Of a stretch of 36,146 nucleotides of DNA, positions 28,540 to 36,146 are shown one piece after another. The notes beneath the pieces were generated by a model. That model worked only from the letters and a program-made list of their open reading frames with translations. It did not search any database and was not told where the DNA came from. Positions within the stretch are counted from its first letter, which is position 1, and each line of letters begins with the position of its first letter. The position numbers and the translations under genes were made by a program. Source of the stretch: an uncultured Planctomycetaceae bacterium (GTDB lineage: Bacteria > Planctomycetota > Planctomycetia > Pirellulales > UBA1268); contig CAIWZS010000531.1 of NCBI GenBank assembly GCA_903917235.1, positions 1-36,146 of the forward strand, written 5' to 3'.

Positions 28540-29358
28540 ATGAGCCGCTACCTCGCGATCTTCCGCACGTTCGCCCGCGCCTGCCTCGTGCGCGACATGA
28601 CGTTCCGCGCGAACTTCCTGCTCGAGTGCCTCACGAGCCTCGGGTGGATGTCGATGAATCTCGCCTTCTATCTCCTGGTCTTCACGTTCACGCCCGAGAT
28701 CGGGGCCGGCAGCGGCTGGACGAAGGCGCCCTTCTTCGCGTTCGTCGGCACGGGTCTCATCGTCAACTCGATCGTGCAGGCGCTCTTCATGCCGAGCGCG
28801 GAGGAGCTCACGGAGATGGTGCGCACGGGCGGGCTCGACGCCGTGCTCGTCCAGCCGCTCGACGCCCAGTTCCTCGTCTCCATGCATCGCGTCGACTTCT
28901 CGTCGTTTGCCAACGGCCTCGTCGGCGTCGGGCTCGTGGCGTGGGCCGTGCCCCGTCTCGAGCACGCCCCCGGGCCGATCGCATGGCTGGTCTATCCGCT
29001 CACGATCCTGTGCGGCGTCGCGATCCTCTACGGCCTCGTCATCATGCTCGCGGCCGCCACGATCCTCATGGGGCGCAACCAGAGCCTCTACGACTTCTGG
29101 TTCTATCTCACGAACTTCTCCCGCTATCCGGCCGAGATCTACGCGGGACCCTGGGGCGGACCGCTGCGTGCGGTCTGCACATTCGTGATTCCCATCCTGC
29201 TGGTGGTCAACGTGCCCGCGCGGGTGCTCGCCCGACCGCTCGCCGGCGAGGCCTGGTGGGCCGTGGTGACCGCGCTGCTCGCCGCCTGCGCCTCACTCGC
29301 CGTGTCGCGCGCGGTCTTCCAGGCGGCCCTCGCGCGGTATCGTAGTGCGTCGAGCTGA
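28540..29358 (+). CDS. ABC-2 family permease (second subunit)
   Basis: A 272-aa membrane protein with about six hydrophobic segments; GGLDAVLVQPLDAQFLVS parallels the DGSIKKFLVQPVDF region of the first subunit, showing common ancestry. NQSLYDFWFYLTNFSRYP and the C-terminal FVIPILLVVNVPARVLARP are typical of the COG3694-type partner permease. With the two genes before it, it makes a complete exporter. It may also be transcribed from its own promoter. The export substrate is not shown by sequence. Confidence 0.88.
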   Translation: MSRYLAIFRTFARACLVRDMTFRANFLLECLTSLGWMSMNLAFYLLVFTFTPEIGAGSGWTKAPFFAFVGTGLIVNSIVQALFMPSAEELTEMVRTGGLDAVLVQPLDAQFLVSMHRVDFSSFANGLVGVGLVAWAVPRLEHAPGPIAWLVYPLTILCGVAILYGLVIMLAAATILMGRNQSLYDFWFYLTNFSRYPAEIYAGPWGGPLRAVCTFVIPILLVVNVPARVLARPLAGEAWWAVVTALLAACASLAVSRAVFQAALARYRSASS

Positions 29359-29395
29359 TCGGGGCCCGCGGCCCGCCACGTCCGGATGCCAGAGC

Positions 29396-30817
29396 ATGCC
29401 TGCGAGCGTCGAGGACCGCGCGAAGACGGGATCGAGCGACGTCGGCCGGGCGCGCGGTCTGCACGAGGACCTCGCAGCGGTGCTGATCGGCGCGGGCCTC
29501 GTGATCCTGGCCCTGGCCGTGACATGGGCCGGGCGCCCCGACGGCGATCGCGCGAGCCGGGAGGCCCACCCGAAGGGCTGGCCGACGCCGCTGGCCGCCA
29601 CGGTCGGACTGCCGGGAACATGGACCGATTCGCCCCTGGCGGCGTTCCGTGACGGGAGCGGCCGAGTCGCCGTCGCGCCGGTGGCGCTCGGCATGGGCTG
29701 GGTGGTGGCCGTCGGCACGCTCGGCGCGGTGCTCGGCGGTGGCAGCGTCAGGCGGTTCCTCCCGGGCGGGGCGCTGCTCGCGGCGCTCACGTGCCTGGCG
29801 TATCTCCTCGCCGCACAGAAGGTCGTCAAATTCTACAACCTCGAGTATCCCCTCTGGGCGCTCGCCGTCGGTCTGCTCGTCGGCAACGTCGGCGGCGTGC
29901 CGCGGTGGCTCACGCCCGCCCTGCTCGGTGAGTTCTTCATCAAGACGGGGCTGGTCGTCTTCGGTGCCGAGGTGCTCGTGAGTCGGCTCCTCGCCCTCGG
30001 CCTGCCGGGACTGATGACCTCCTGGATCGTCACGCCCGTCGTGCTCGTCAGCACCTACCTGTTCGGCGTGCACGCGCTCCGCATCCCGTCCCGGCCGCTC
30101 TGCATGACGCTCGCGGCGGACATGTCGGTGTGCGGCGTGTCGGCGGCGATCGCCACGGGGGCGGCGTGTCGCGCGAAGAAGGAGGAGCTGTCGCTGGCGA
30201 TCGGCCTCTCGCTCTTCTTCACCGTCATCATGATGGTCGCGATGCCGCCCGCGATCCGCGCACTCGGACTCGATCCGCTCGTGGGCGGCGCCTGGATCGG
30301 CGGCACGATCGACGCCACCGGCGCCGTCGTCGCGGCCGGTGAATCGCTCGGCAAGGACGTGGGCGAGGTCGCAGCGACCGTGAAGATGATCCAGAACTCC
30401 ATGATCGGGCTGATCGCCTTCGCCGTGGCCGCCTACTGGGCCGGCTGGATCGATCGGGACGTCTCCGGCCCGCGCGGCACGCTCCTGGGCGAGGCGTGGC
30501 GCCGGTTTCCACGCTTCATCCTCGGGTTCCTCGGGGCGTCGCTCGTCTGCTCCGCGCTCCACGGCCTCGGTCCCGCCGAGGCGCTGTGGGTCGAGGGGGC
30601 CACGACCGGCTTCACCGCACGGGTGCGGGGCTGGCTGTTCTGCGCGGGGTTCGTCTGCATGGGTCTGCAGACGAACGTCCGTGAGCTCGCCCCGCTGCTC
30701 GCCAGCGGCCGGCCCGTCGTGCTCTACCTGCTGGGACAGGCGCTCAATCTCGTCCTCACGCTGGGGATGGCGAGCCTCACGTTCGGGTGGCTGTTTCGCA
30801 ACGCGGTGGCTCCATGA
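29396..30817 (+). CDS. YeiH/UPF0324 family putative sulfate exporter
   Basis: A 473-aa polytopic inner-membrane protein. Family hallmarks are AVGLLVGNV, EFFIKTGLVVFGAEVL, MTLAADMSVCGVSAAIATG, GGTIDATGAVVAAGESLG, VKMIQNSMIG and GLQTNVRELAPLL. About ten to twelve hydrophobic segments are present. Residues about 50-100 are a polar insert (GDRASREAHPKGWPTPLAA) that the short bacterial family members lack. ATG 29396 is taken; an in-frame start at 29345 would overlap the permease and has no family support. The stop overlaps the following small gene (ATGA). The sulfate export name comes from the family and is not demonstrated here. Confidence 0.9.
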   Translation: MPASVEDRAKTGSSDVGRARGLHEDLAAVLIGAGLVILALAVTWAGRPDGDRASREAHPKGWPTPLAATVGLPGTWTDSPLAAFRDGSGRVAVAPVALGMGWVVAVGTLGAVLGGGSVRRFLPGGALLAALTCLAYLLAAQKVVKFYNLEYPLWALAVGLLVGNVGGVPRWLTPALLGEFFIKTGLVVFGAEVLVSRLLALGLPGLMTSWIVTPVVLVSTYLFGVHALRIPSRPLCMTLAADMSVCGVSAAIATGAACRAKKEELSLAIGLSLFFTVIMMVAMPPAIRALGLDPLVGGAWIGGTIDATGAVVAAGESLGKDVGEVAATVKMIQNSMIGLIAFAVAAYWAGWIDRDVSGPRGTLLGEAWRRFPRFILGFLGASLVCSALHGLGPAEALWVEGATTGFTARVRGWLFCAGFVCMGLQTNVRELAPLLASGRPVVLYLLGQALNLVLTLGMASLTFGWLFRNAVAP

Positions 30818-31062
30818 CGGGCCTCGCGCCGCTCCGTCGGTCCCCGGCCGCGCGGCTCGCGGCGGCCGCAGCGCTGACGGCGCTCGTCTGGTGCGGCCTG
30901 CTGCCGTGGGTCCTCGAACTCGGTCCCGTGGCCCGGCACGTCGCCCTCATGGAGGCCCGCCGCGTCGATCCGTCGGCGATGTACTACACCGAGCTCGAGA
31001 GGCTGCCACTGCGTCCCGCGTGGGTGGACGACGTGCTCGTGCTCTGGCCATCTCCGTGGTGA
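30814..31062 (+). CDS. Small single-pass membrane protein coupled to the YeiH-type transporter
   Basis: An 82-aa protein starting in an ATGA overlap with the transporter. Residues about 13-34 are one hydrophobic segment (LAAAAALTALVWCGLLPWVL), followed by a soluble tail (VALMEARRVDPSAMYYTEL) and LPLRPAWVDDVLVLWP. I do not recognise a named family. The coupling suggests an accessory subunit or a protein of equal dosage with the transporter. It is below the length at which shadow frames can be excluded by size alone, but the overlap, the direction and the hydrophobic layout support it. Confidence 0.7.
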   Translation: MTGLAPLRRSPAARLAAAAALTALVWCGLLPWVLELGPVARHVALMEARRVDPSAMYYTELERLPLRPAWVDDVLVLWPSPW

Positions 31063-31068
31063 TAGACT
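31063..31068 (+). promoter_or_regulatory. Candidate -10 element of the TIM-UbiA-TIM genes
   Basis: TAGACT in GATAGACTTC, immediately after the stop codon of the small membrane protein and 28 nt before ATG 31097. No -35 was found. Confidence 0.3.
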
Positions 31069-31096
31069 TCGAGGCAGTCATCGGGACACGCCCGCC

Positions 31097-31963
31097 ATGC
31101 CGCTCCGGCTCGCCTTCAGTTCCAACGCCTACCTGGACGTGCCGGTGGAGACCGCGATCGAGCGGATCGCCGCGGCGGGCTACCGCGGCATCGAACTGCT
31201 CGCCGACGTGCCGCATGCGTGGCCCGCCGGCCTGCTCGCCGGTCAGAAGGCCGCGATCCGGATGGCCCTGCAGGACCACGGGCTCGCGATTTCCAACATG
31301 AACGCGTTCATGATGAACGCGGTCGCCGACCCGAGGCAGCCCTATTGGCATCCGGGGTGGACCGACCCGGACCCGCACTACCGGGCGATCCGCCGGGAGC
31401 ACACGAAGCGCGCGCTCGGGCTGGCGGCGGAACTCGGTGCCAGGTCGATCTCGACCGAGCCCGGCGGCGAGGTGCAGCCGGGGCAGACCCGGGAGGAGGC
31501 GCTGGCGATCTTCCTCGACGAGATCGGGCCCGTCCTCGAGGTGGCGGCCGCGTGTGGCGTGGCCCTGCTCGTGGAACCGGAGCCGGGACTGCTGATCGAG
31601 CGGTTCGGCGAGTACCTCGACTTCGCGTCACGGCTCGACCACCCGTCGCTCGGGCTCAACTTCGACGTCGGCCATGCCTTCTGCGTGAGTGAGGATCCGG
31701 CCGAGTGGGTGCCCCGGATGAAAAGCCACACGCGGCACTACCACGTGGAGGACATCGCGGCGACTCGCGTGCACCACCATCTCGTGCCGGGAGAGGGGGC
31801 GATCGACTTCGCGGCCGTGCTCCGCGCGATCGCGGCCTGCTCGCCCGACGCCTGGGTGACCGTCGAGCTCTACCCCTACCGGGACCGCCCCGACGAGGCG
31901 GCCCGCGCCGCCCGCGCCCACCTGCTCGCCGTCGCGAACGCCGCGGGCGTGGAGCTCGCCTGA
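31097..31963 (+). CDS. Sugar phosphate isomerase/epimerase-like TIM barrel protein (first copy)
   Basis: A 288-aa xylose-isomerase-like / AP endonuclease 2 fold protein, probably cytoplasmic and metal dependent. Likely metal ligands lie in LLVEPEPGLLI (Glu), LNFDVGHAF (Asp, His), HYHVEDI (His) and VTVELYPY (Glu); HHLVPGEGAIDF is a further family motif. MNAFMMNAVADPRQPYWHPG is unlike generic isomerases and may define its substrate. The UbiA gene follows after 1 bp. The third gene of the trio has the same motif series, so the two are paralogues. The substrate is unknown; the name gives only the fold. Confidence 0.88.
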   Translation: MPLRLAFSSNAYLDVPVETAIERIAAAGYRGIELLADVPHAWPAGLLAGQKAAIRMALQDHGLAISNMNAFMMNAVADPRQPYWHPGWTDPDPHYRAIRREHTKRALGLAAELGARSISTEPGGEVQPGQTREEALAIFLDEIGPVLEVAAACGVALLVEPEPGLLIERFGEYLDFASRLDHPSLGLNFDVGHAFCVSEDPAEWVPRMKSHTRHYHVEDIAATRVHHHLVPGEGAIDFAAVLRAIAACSPDAWVTVELYPYRDRPDEAARAARAHLLAVANAAGVELA

Positions 31964-31964
31964 C

Positions 31965-32939
31965 ATGGCGGCACCTGCGACCGCGCTCGACTGGATCAGG
32001 CTCCTGCGGCTGCCGAACCACGCGACCGTCGTCGCCGACGTGGCAGCCGGGTACCTCGTCGCGGCCGGCCTGCGCGGTGACCTCGCGTGGCCGGGTCCGG
32101 AGGCGTGGTGGGCGATTGGCGCCGGGGTGGCGCTCTACGCGGCCGGCATGGTGCTCAACGACGCCTACGACCTCGACATCGACCGGATGGAACGCCCCGA
32201 GCGCCCGCTGCCGCGCGGGGTCATCGCTCGCTCCACCGCGTTCGCGGCGGGCGGCCTGCTGCTCGTGGTCGGTGCCGCCGCGGCATGCGGCGCCGCCTTC
32301 GCACGCGCGTCGCCCTGGCCGGCATTCGTCGGCGCCGGCCTCGTGCTCGCCATCTGGTCCTACGACTCCGGACTGAAGGCGACCGCGTGGGGCCCCGTGG
32401 CGATGGGCATCTGCCGCGCGCTCGCCTGGCTGCTCGGCCTCACCGCGGGCGGCGGCCCGCACGGCCCGCAGTGGCTCCTGCCGCTGGGCATGGGAACGTA
32501 CGTCGCGGGCATCACGATCTTTGCCCGGGACGAGGCCCTGGCCGTGCGGGCTTCCGCGCCGGAAGGAGACGCACGTGGTCCCGACCACCTGACGCTGCGT
32601 CTCGGTGCGGCGGTGATGGCCGCCGGGCTCGTGCTCTCTTCCGTGCCTGTCTGGCGCCTCTTCGGCGGCGACATGCCTCTGCCGGGCACGGCCCTGCCCG
32701 TATCGAACTGGCTGCTGCTCTGGGGGATCATCTCCGCGTCGATCCTCGTCCGCTCCCTCCCGGCACTCGTCTCGCCCGCGCCCGCCCCCATCCAGGCGGC
32801 CGTCGGCAACGCGATCCTGTCGATCATCACGCTCGACGCGATCCACGTGCTGGCGGAGTGCGGTGAACGATGGGCCTTCGTCATCCTGTCCCTGCTCGTC
32901 GTGCCCGTCGTGGGCAGGCGGCTCGTGCCGCCGACGTGA
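31965..32939 (+). CDS. UbiA-family prenyltransferase, EboC-like
   Basis: A 324-aa inner-membrane protein with about eight to nine hydrophobic segments. The first Asp motif is VLNDAYDLDIDRMERPERPLP, followed by GPVAMGICRALAWLLGL. The position of the second Asp-rich motif reads GITIFARDEALAV and is poor in Asp. The ERPERPLPRG and GP..MG.CR.L..LLG words resemble what I recall of EboC, the UbiA-like protein of the ebo cluster; this comparison is from memory. It would join an isoprenyl chain to a soluble acceptor, which could be the product of the neighbouring TIM barrels. ATG 31965 follows the first TIM gene by 1 bp. Confidence 0.88.
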   Translation: MAAPATALDWIRLLRLPNHATVVADVAAGYLVAAGLRGDLAWPGPEAWWAIGAGVALYAAGMVLNDAYDLDIDRMERPERPLPRGVIARSTAFAAGGLLLVVGAAAACGAAFARASPWPAFVGAGLVLAIWSYDSGLKATAWGPVAMGICRALAWLLGLTAGGGPHGPQWLLPLGMGTYVAGITIFARDEALAVRASAPEGDARGPDHLTLRLGAAVMAAGLVLSSVPVWRLFGGDMPLPGTALPVSNWLLLWGIISASILVRSLPALVSPAPAPIQAAVGNAILSIITLDAIHVLAECGERWAFVILSLLVVPVVGRRLVPPT

Positions 32940-33000
32940 GCCGACGACGTCCGATCGCGGTCGCTGCCGTCATCACACCGGCCCATCCGGGACCCCGCCC

Positions 33001-33837
33001 ATGCGACTCGGCTTCAGCACGAACACGCTCGCGGACGTCGATCCCGCGACGGTGCTGCCGACGCTCGCGGGACTCGGCTACGAATCGCTGGCCATCACGC
33101 TCGACCGACACGTCCTCGATCCGTTCGCACCGAACATCGCCGCGGAACTGACGCGGTGGCGTCAGGCGCTCGCCGCCGCCGGCATGCGGTGCGTGATCGA
33201 GACGGGCGCCCGACACCTGCTCGACCCGCTGGTCAAGCACGAGCCCACGCTCGTCTCCGGCAGCGCCGCGGCGCGGGGTCGTCGCAGTGACCTGCTCGTG
33301 CGTGCGGTCGACGTGGCCGGCGATCTCGACGCGGACTGCGTCTCACTCTGGGCGGGCGTCGTCCGGGACGCCGCTCCAGCGGACGTCCTGTGGGAGCGGA
33401 TCACGACGGCGTTCCACCCGGTGCTGGCGCACGCGGCCAGGCGTGGGGTGCGACTCGGCTTCGAGCCGGAACCGGGCATGTTCATCGACACCCTCGACCG
33501 CTGCGATGAGCTGCGCGACCGGCTGGGTCGTCCCGCCCATCTGGGCCTCACGGTCGATCTCGGCCATCTCGAGTGCATGGGGGAGCGTCCGGTGGGGGCC
33601 CGCCTCGGCGCACGGGTCCGCGACGTCGTCAACGTGCACGTGGACGACATGCTGGCCTGCCGTCACGAGCATCTCCCTCTCGGCGCGGGCGACGTCGACT
33701 TCGCGGCCGCGCTCGACGCCCTGACGGCCGGCGGTTACCGCGGCGGACTCCACGTCGAACTGCCTCGGCAGTCGCACCGGTGGCTCGACACCGCTCGGCA
33801 CTCGGCCGCCTTCCTGCGTCCGCTGCTCGGGGACTGA
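33001..33837 (+). CDS. Sugar phosphate isomerase/epimerase-like TIM barrel protein (second copy)
   Basis: A 278-aa protein of the same fold as the first copy, with parallel motifs: GFEPEPGMFI, LTVDLGHLEC, VNVHVDDML, HEHLPLGAGDVDF and LHVELPRQ. Outside these the two differ strongly, so they are old paralogues with probably different substrates. Residues about 75-90 (TGARHLLDPLVKHEPTLVS) are again unlike generic isomerases. ATG 33001 lies 61 bp after the UbiA gene with no clear ribosome site or promoter. It ends 10 bp from the convergent ferredoxin gene. Confidence 0.87.
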   Translation: MRLGFSTNTLADVDPATVLPTLAGLGYESLAITLDRHVLDPFAPNIAAELTRWRQALAAAGMRCVIETGARHLLDPLVKHEPTLVSGSAAARGRRSDLLVRAVDVAGDLDADCVSLWAGVVRDAAPADVLWERITTAFHPVLAHAARRGVRLGFEPEPGMFIDTLDRCDELRDRLGRPAHLGLTVDLGHLECMGERPVGARLGARVRDVVNVHVDDMLACRHEHLPLGAGDVDFAAALDALTAGGYRGGLHVELPRQSHRWLDTARHSAAFLRPLLGD

Positions 33838-33847
33838 TCCCGAGGCC

Positions 33848-34207
33848 TCACACCCACTCCGGCGGCGGCTCGACCGCGTCGGCCGCCCGGCGACCGGCAT
33901 CCGCCCTGCCGGAACCGGCGAGGCGGCTGGGGGCCTCGAGCGCCATGTCGGCATCGCAGGTGATCTGGCACGAGAGCCGCAGCCCCGGCGTACCGGCGAC
34001 GCCCTTCGCCGCGAGCACGTCCCGCTCGGCCTTCGTCATGCGTCCCGGCTCGCCTGCCGAGAACACGACGCGGCACGTCGTGCAGCGGGCGACGCCGCCG
34101 CAGGAGTGCAGCTGGTCGATGCCGCACTCGTCCTCGAGGGCGTTGACCAGGCGCTTGCCGGCCGGCACCTGGAACGTCCCGACCCCGTTCACCGTGATGT
34201 TCGGCAT
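33848..34207 (-). CDS. 2Fe-2S ferredoxin, adrenodoxin type
   Basis: A 119-aa electron carrier. Cluster ligands are in HSCGGVARCTTC (CX5CX2C) with the fourth Cys in LRLSCQI. The fold core spans residues 1-85 (MPNITVNGVGTFQVPAGKRL). The last about 30 residues are Ala/Arg-rich and probably disordered. GAGGGAG at 34214-34220 lies 6 nt before ATG 34207 and overlaps the stop of the upstream gene. No reductase or oxygenase partner is next to it, so its redox partner is unknown. Confidence 0.92.
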   Translation of the reverse strand: MPNITVNGVGTFQVPAGKRLVNALEDECGIDQLHSCGGVARCTTCRVVFSAGEPGRMTKAERDVLAAKGVAGTPGLRLSCQITCDADMALEAPSRLAGSGRADAGRRAADAVEPPPEWV

Positions 34208-34218
34208 CGCATGCTCCC

Positions 34219-35841
34219 TCAGGTGCCGGCCGCGGCGTTGGCGGGAGCCGGCTTGGGCTTGGGCGTCTTGTCGTCGAGGTTGGCGGTGAGATCCTCGGCG
34301 GCGAGCATCGACGGCACGCCTCCCTCCGGAACCTCCAGACCGCTCGTCCACATCAGCGCGTTGAGCATCAGGCGGCGAAAGTCCTCGTTCTCCCAGCTGG
34401 CATGGAAGTGCGCGCCGGTGCAGCCGAATCCGCGTCCACCGGCGGGGCGCTCGTAGGCCCACGCGAGCACCTCGCGCGAACCCTTGTTGCCCCGCACCGT
34501 CGGATTGTTGCTGTGCGGACCATCCGGACGCTCGCGCGTCGCGTCGGGCGGGACGGCGGTGAGGATGTCGGTCAGCCCGGTCTTCGGCTCGCGAAATCGC
34601 ATGTGGTAGTACCACTCGTCGTTGATCTCGAAGGGCTTCACGCCGCGGCAGATCGGATGGCCCTCGGCCAGACGCGTCTGGGCGAGCATCCAGTGCGGAT
34701 TCACCGACCAGTGCGTCTCGAAGTAGCCGCCGGTCCAGTCGAGGAATTCCGGACCGCCTTTCTCCTTGGGCACCTCCACCGCGTAGTGGAGGCAGGCGAC
34801 GCCCACGCCCCGCTTCGCGAGCGCGTCGATCTGCGCGAGCCGGTTGCTCTGCACCACGGGGTGCCCGTTGCCGCCGTCGGCGAAGAAGAAGATCGCATCG
34901 GCGTTGTCGAACGCGGTGGGATCGGCGGGCCAGCCTCCGGTGTGCACCGCCGTCACCAGCTCGGGCATGGCGTGCGGCGCCGTGAAGCCGTCGAGGCATT
35001 TCTCGAGGAGCATCACCCCGGCGCGGTGCTCGTGCTGACCCGGGCCGTGGCTCGGCCGACCCGCGACCATCACGAGCTTCTTCCGGCCGTCGGCGAGCTT
35101 CAGCCGCTTCAGGCGGATGTCCTTGAATTCCACCTTCATCGGCGGTCCGGCATGCACCTGCAGCGCGAGCACGCCCTCGAGCGACCGCTTGTCCACCTGG
35201 TCGTCGGTCGTCTCCGACATGAGTTGCCCGTTGATGAAGTGCTGGAGCCGCGGCCCCTTGGCGACGATGCGATAGTCATTCCAGTCACCGAGACGGATGC
35301 CCTCCTGGAGCTTCGCTGCATCTCCGATCGGCTCGCCGGGCCGCTTCTCCCCATCCGCCCCGATCGTCACCCGCTGCCCCCGCAGGCAGAGGATGCCTCG
35401 TCCGCGCTCCTCGTAGAGGATTCCCGAGAACTTGGTGCCCGACTCGAAATCGGCCTGATACCCGCCGACCACGAAGTCGCCGAAATCGCGACTGCGGTAC
35501 TGGATGCCGCTGTTGCCACCGGTGAGCCGATACTGCAGCGTGAGCTCGAAGTCATCGAGCAGACCCTGCCGCCACACGAGGAACGTGTTGCCCTTGGTGG
35601 GCTTCTCGGCGGTGGTCTCCCCGATGATGGTGCCATCCTCCACGCGCCAGAACTCGGGCTTGCCCTCCCAACCGTCGAGCGTCTTGCCGTCGAAGATCGG
35701 CACGAACGCGGCATCGCCCGGATCGGCGGCGACGACTCCTCCGCCCGACATGACGCAAGCACCCGCGACCAGCGCGCAGGCGAGACCAAGAAGCGAACCG
35801 CGTCCGACGCACGCGATGGCGGACCAGACTCGACGCGACAC
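34219..35841 (-). CDS. Secreted DUF1080 / ThuA-like fusion protein
   Basis: A 540-aa protein with an N-terminal signal (LLGLACALVAGACVMSGGGV, cleavage possibly after VAA). Residues about 46-260 are a DUF1080 / 3-keto-disaccharide hydrolase-like domain (FVPIFDGKTLDGWEG, TGGNSGIQYRSRDFG, GDWNDYRIVAKG, GPPMKVEFKDIRLKRL). Residues about 265-515 are a ThuA-like domain (KKLVMVAGRPSHGPGQHEHRAG, CLHYAVEVPKEKGG, GHPICRGVKPFEINDEWYYH). This points to extracytoplasmic sugar handling. The tail is Pro/Lys/Ala-rich. The start is a GTG at 35841 with GGAGGA at 35849-35854; the ATG at 35848 is out of frame. The ferredoxin follows after 11 bp. Confidence 0.92.
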   Translation of the reverse strand: MSRRVWSAIACVGRGSLLGLACALVAGACVMSGGGVVAADPGDAAFVPIFDGKTLDGWEGKPEFWRVEDGTIIGETTAEKPTKGNTFLVWRQGLLDDFELTLQYRLTGGNSGIQYRSRDFGDFVVGGYQADFESGTKFSGILYEERGRGILCLRGQRVTIGADGEKRPGEPIGDAAKLQEGIRLGDWNDYRIVAKGPRLQHFINGQLMSETTDDQVDKRSLEGVLALQVHAGPPMKVEFKDIRLKRLKLADGRKKLVMVAGRPSHGPGQHEHRAGVMLLEKCLDGFTAPHAMPELVTAVHTGGWPADPTAFDNADAIFFFADGGNGHPVVQSNRLAQIDALAKRGVGVACLHYAVEVPKEKGGPEFLDWTGGYFETHWSVNPHWMLAQTRLAEGHPICRGVKPFEINDEWYYHMRFREPKTGLTDILTAVPPDATRERPDGPHSNNPTVRGNKGSREVLAWAYERPAGGRGFGCTGAHFHASWENEDFRRLMLNALMWTSGLEVPEGGVPSMLAAEDLTANLDDKTPKPKPAPANAAAGT

Positions 35842-35914
35842 GTGGCATTCCTCCGGGAGGCGGGCACTCGGCGCGGGCGACAGTCGTCCGCCGCCAGAGC
35901 CACCCTCGGGCCGA

Positions 35915-35920
35915 AGTGTA
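35915..35920 (-). promoter_or_regulatory. Candidate -10 element of the DUF1080-ThuA gene
   Basis: The minus strand reads GATACACTTC with TACACT as the hexamer, about 73 nt before the GTG start. It fits the TAnnCT pattern of the other candidates. Confidence 0.35.
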
Positions 35921-35972
35921 TCGCGCCACGAGGCGACACGAAGCCGTGCCCCGCGATCGGGATGGCGCCCGC

Positions 35973-36146
35973 TCAGAACGCTCCGGGCGTCCCCGTGGAT
36001 CCGGCCCGGGGAAGGACGTTGTCCCGGAAGGCCATCGGATCCAGCCCCAGCCTGTCGAATACTCCCTGGAGCCCCACGACCCGAACCCCCGCCTCTTTGG
36101 CGCTTTTCATCGCCTCGTTCCGACGATCTTGATCAGGTTGCCGCCA
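35973..36146 (-). CDS. C-terminal fragment of an unrecognised gene running off the right edge
   Basis: On the minus strand a frame open from the edge ends at TGA 35973-35975 and gives 57 residues, including EAMKSAKEAGVRVVGLQGVF and LDPMAFRDNVLPRAG. I do not recognise the family. Its codons differ from the neighbours (AAA, AGG, GGG, GTA, CTT are used). A second frame at the edge reads GGNLIKIVG before meeting a stop near 36108, which would join well to the main frame, so a frameshift near 36115 is possible. It could equally be a short gene from ATG 36110 (45 aa). Confidence 0.35.
   Translation of the reverse strand, partial: WRQPDQDRRNEAMKSAKEAGVRVVGLQGVFDRLGLDPMAFRDNVLPRAGSTGTPGAF

Noticed and set aside
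34402-36132. 576-residue plus-strand frame opposite DUF1080-ThuA
   Set aside because: Antisense shadow; the minus-strand protein has two recognisable domains and a signal peptide.

Overview
The window reads as high-GC chromosomal DNA from a planctomycete, probably of the Pirellulales/Planctomycetaceae type. This is inferred from gene content. It has a kinase-like membrane protein with the planctomycete N-terminal module, a DUF1080-ThuA secreted protein, twin sugar-phosphate-isomerase-like TIM barrels, a cytochrome b fused to cytochrome c, and a small secreted Tyr/Pro/Gly-rich protein. No rRNA, tRNA, CRISPR array, transposase or phage gene was recognised. Most long reading frames in the GC-rich sequence are antisense shadows of real genes and were left out.

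Layout. At 1-93 an upstream gene ends, overlapping nnrD (72-929, +). From 968 to 7306 on the minus strand lies a complete ligase-associated DNA repair operon: MBL-fold exonuclease, ATP-dependent ligase, Lhr-like helicase and PdeM phosphoesterase. Only the ligase-helicase junction is not overlapped, and it holds a 37-bp tandem repeat. A small secreted protein and a Ppx/GppA-HD protein follow (minus), divergent from ribF and a DHH phosphoesterase (plus). A Rieske protein and a cytochrome b-diheme cytochrome c fusion (11785-14430) form a bc-type complex, convergent with glutamate dehydrogenase. A 961-residue membrane pseudokinase is translationally coupled to DAHP synthase (16078-19976). MgtE (minus) converges on that pair and diverges from a diheme cytochrome c and thiC. 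IspF-CysS (minus) diverge from a three-gene ABC-2 exporter. A YeiH-family transporter overlaps a small membrane protein. A TIM barrel-UbiA-TIM barrel trio ends at 33837. On the minus strand lie a DUF1080-ThuA protein and a 2Fe-2S ferredoxin, and a fragment with different codon use runs off the right edge.

How the genes work together. Four physical groups look functional: the repair operon, the bc complex, the ABC exporter and the TIM-UbiA-TIM trio. The trio resembles part of an ebo-like metabolite cluster and is the best candidate for a poorly described system. The pseudokinase-DAHP synthase pair is the oddest coupling. A recurrent TAnnnT, often TAnnCT, -10 element lies before many genes. In a few cases it is so close to the start codon that leaderless or near-leaderless transcripts are likely.
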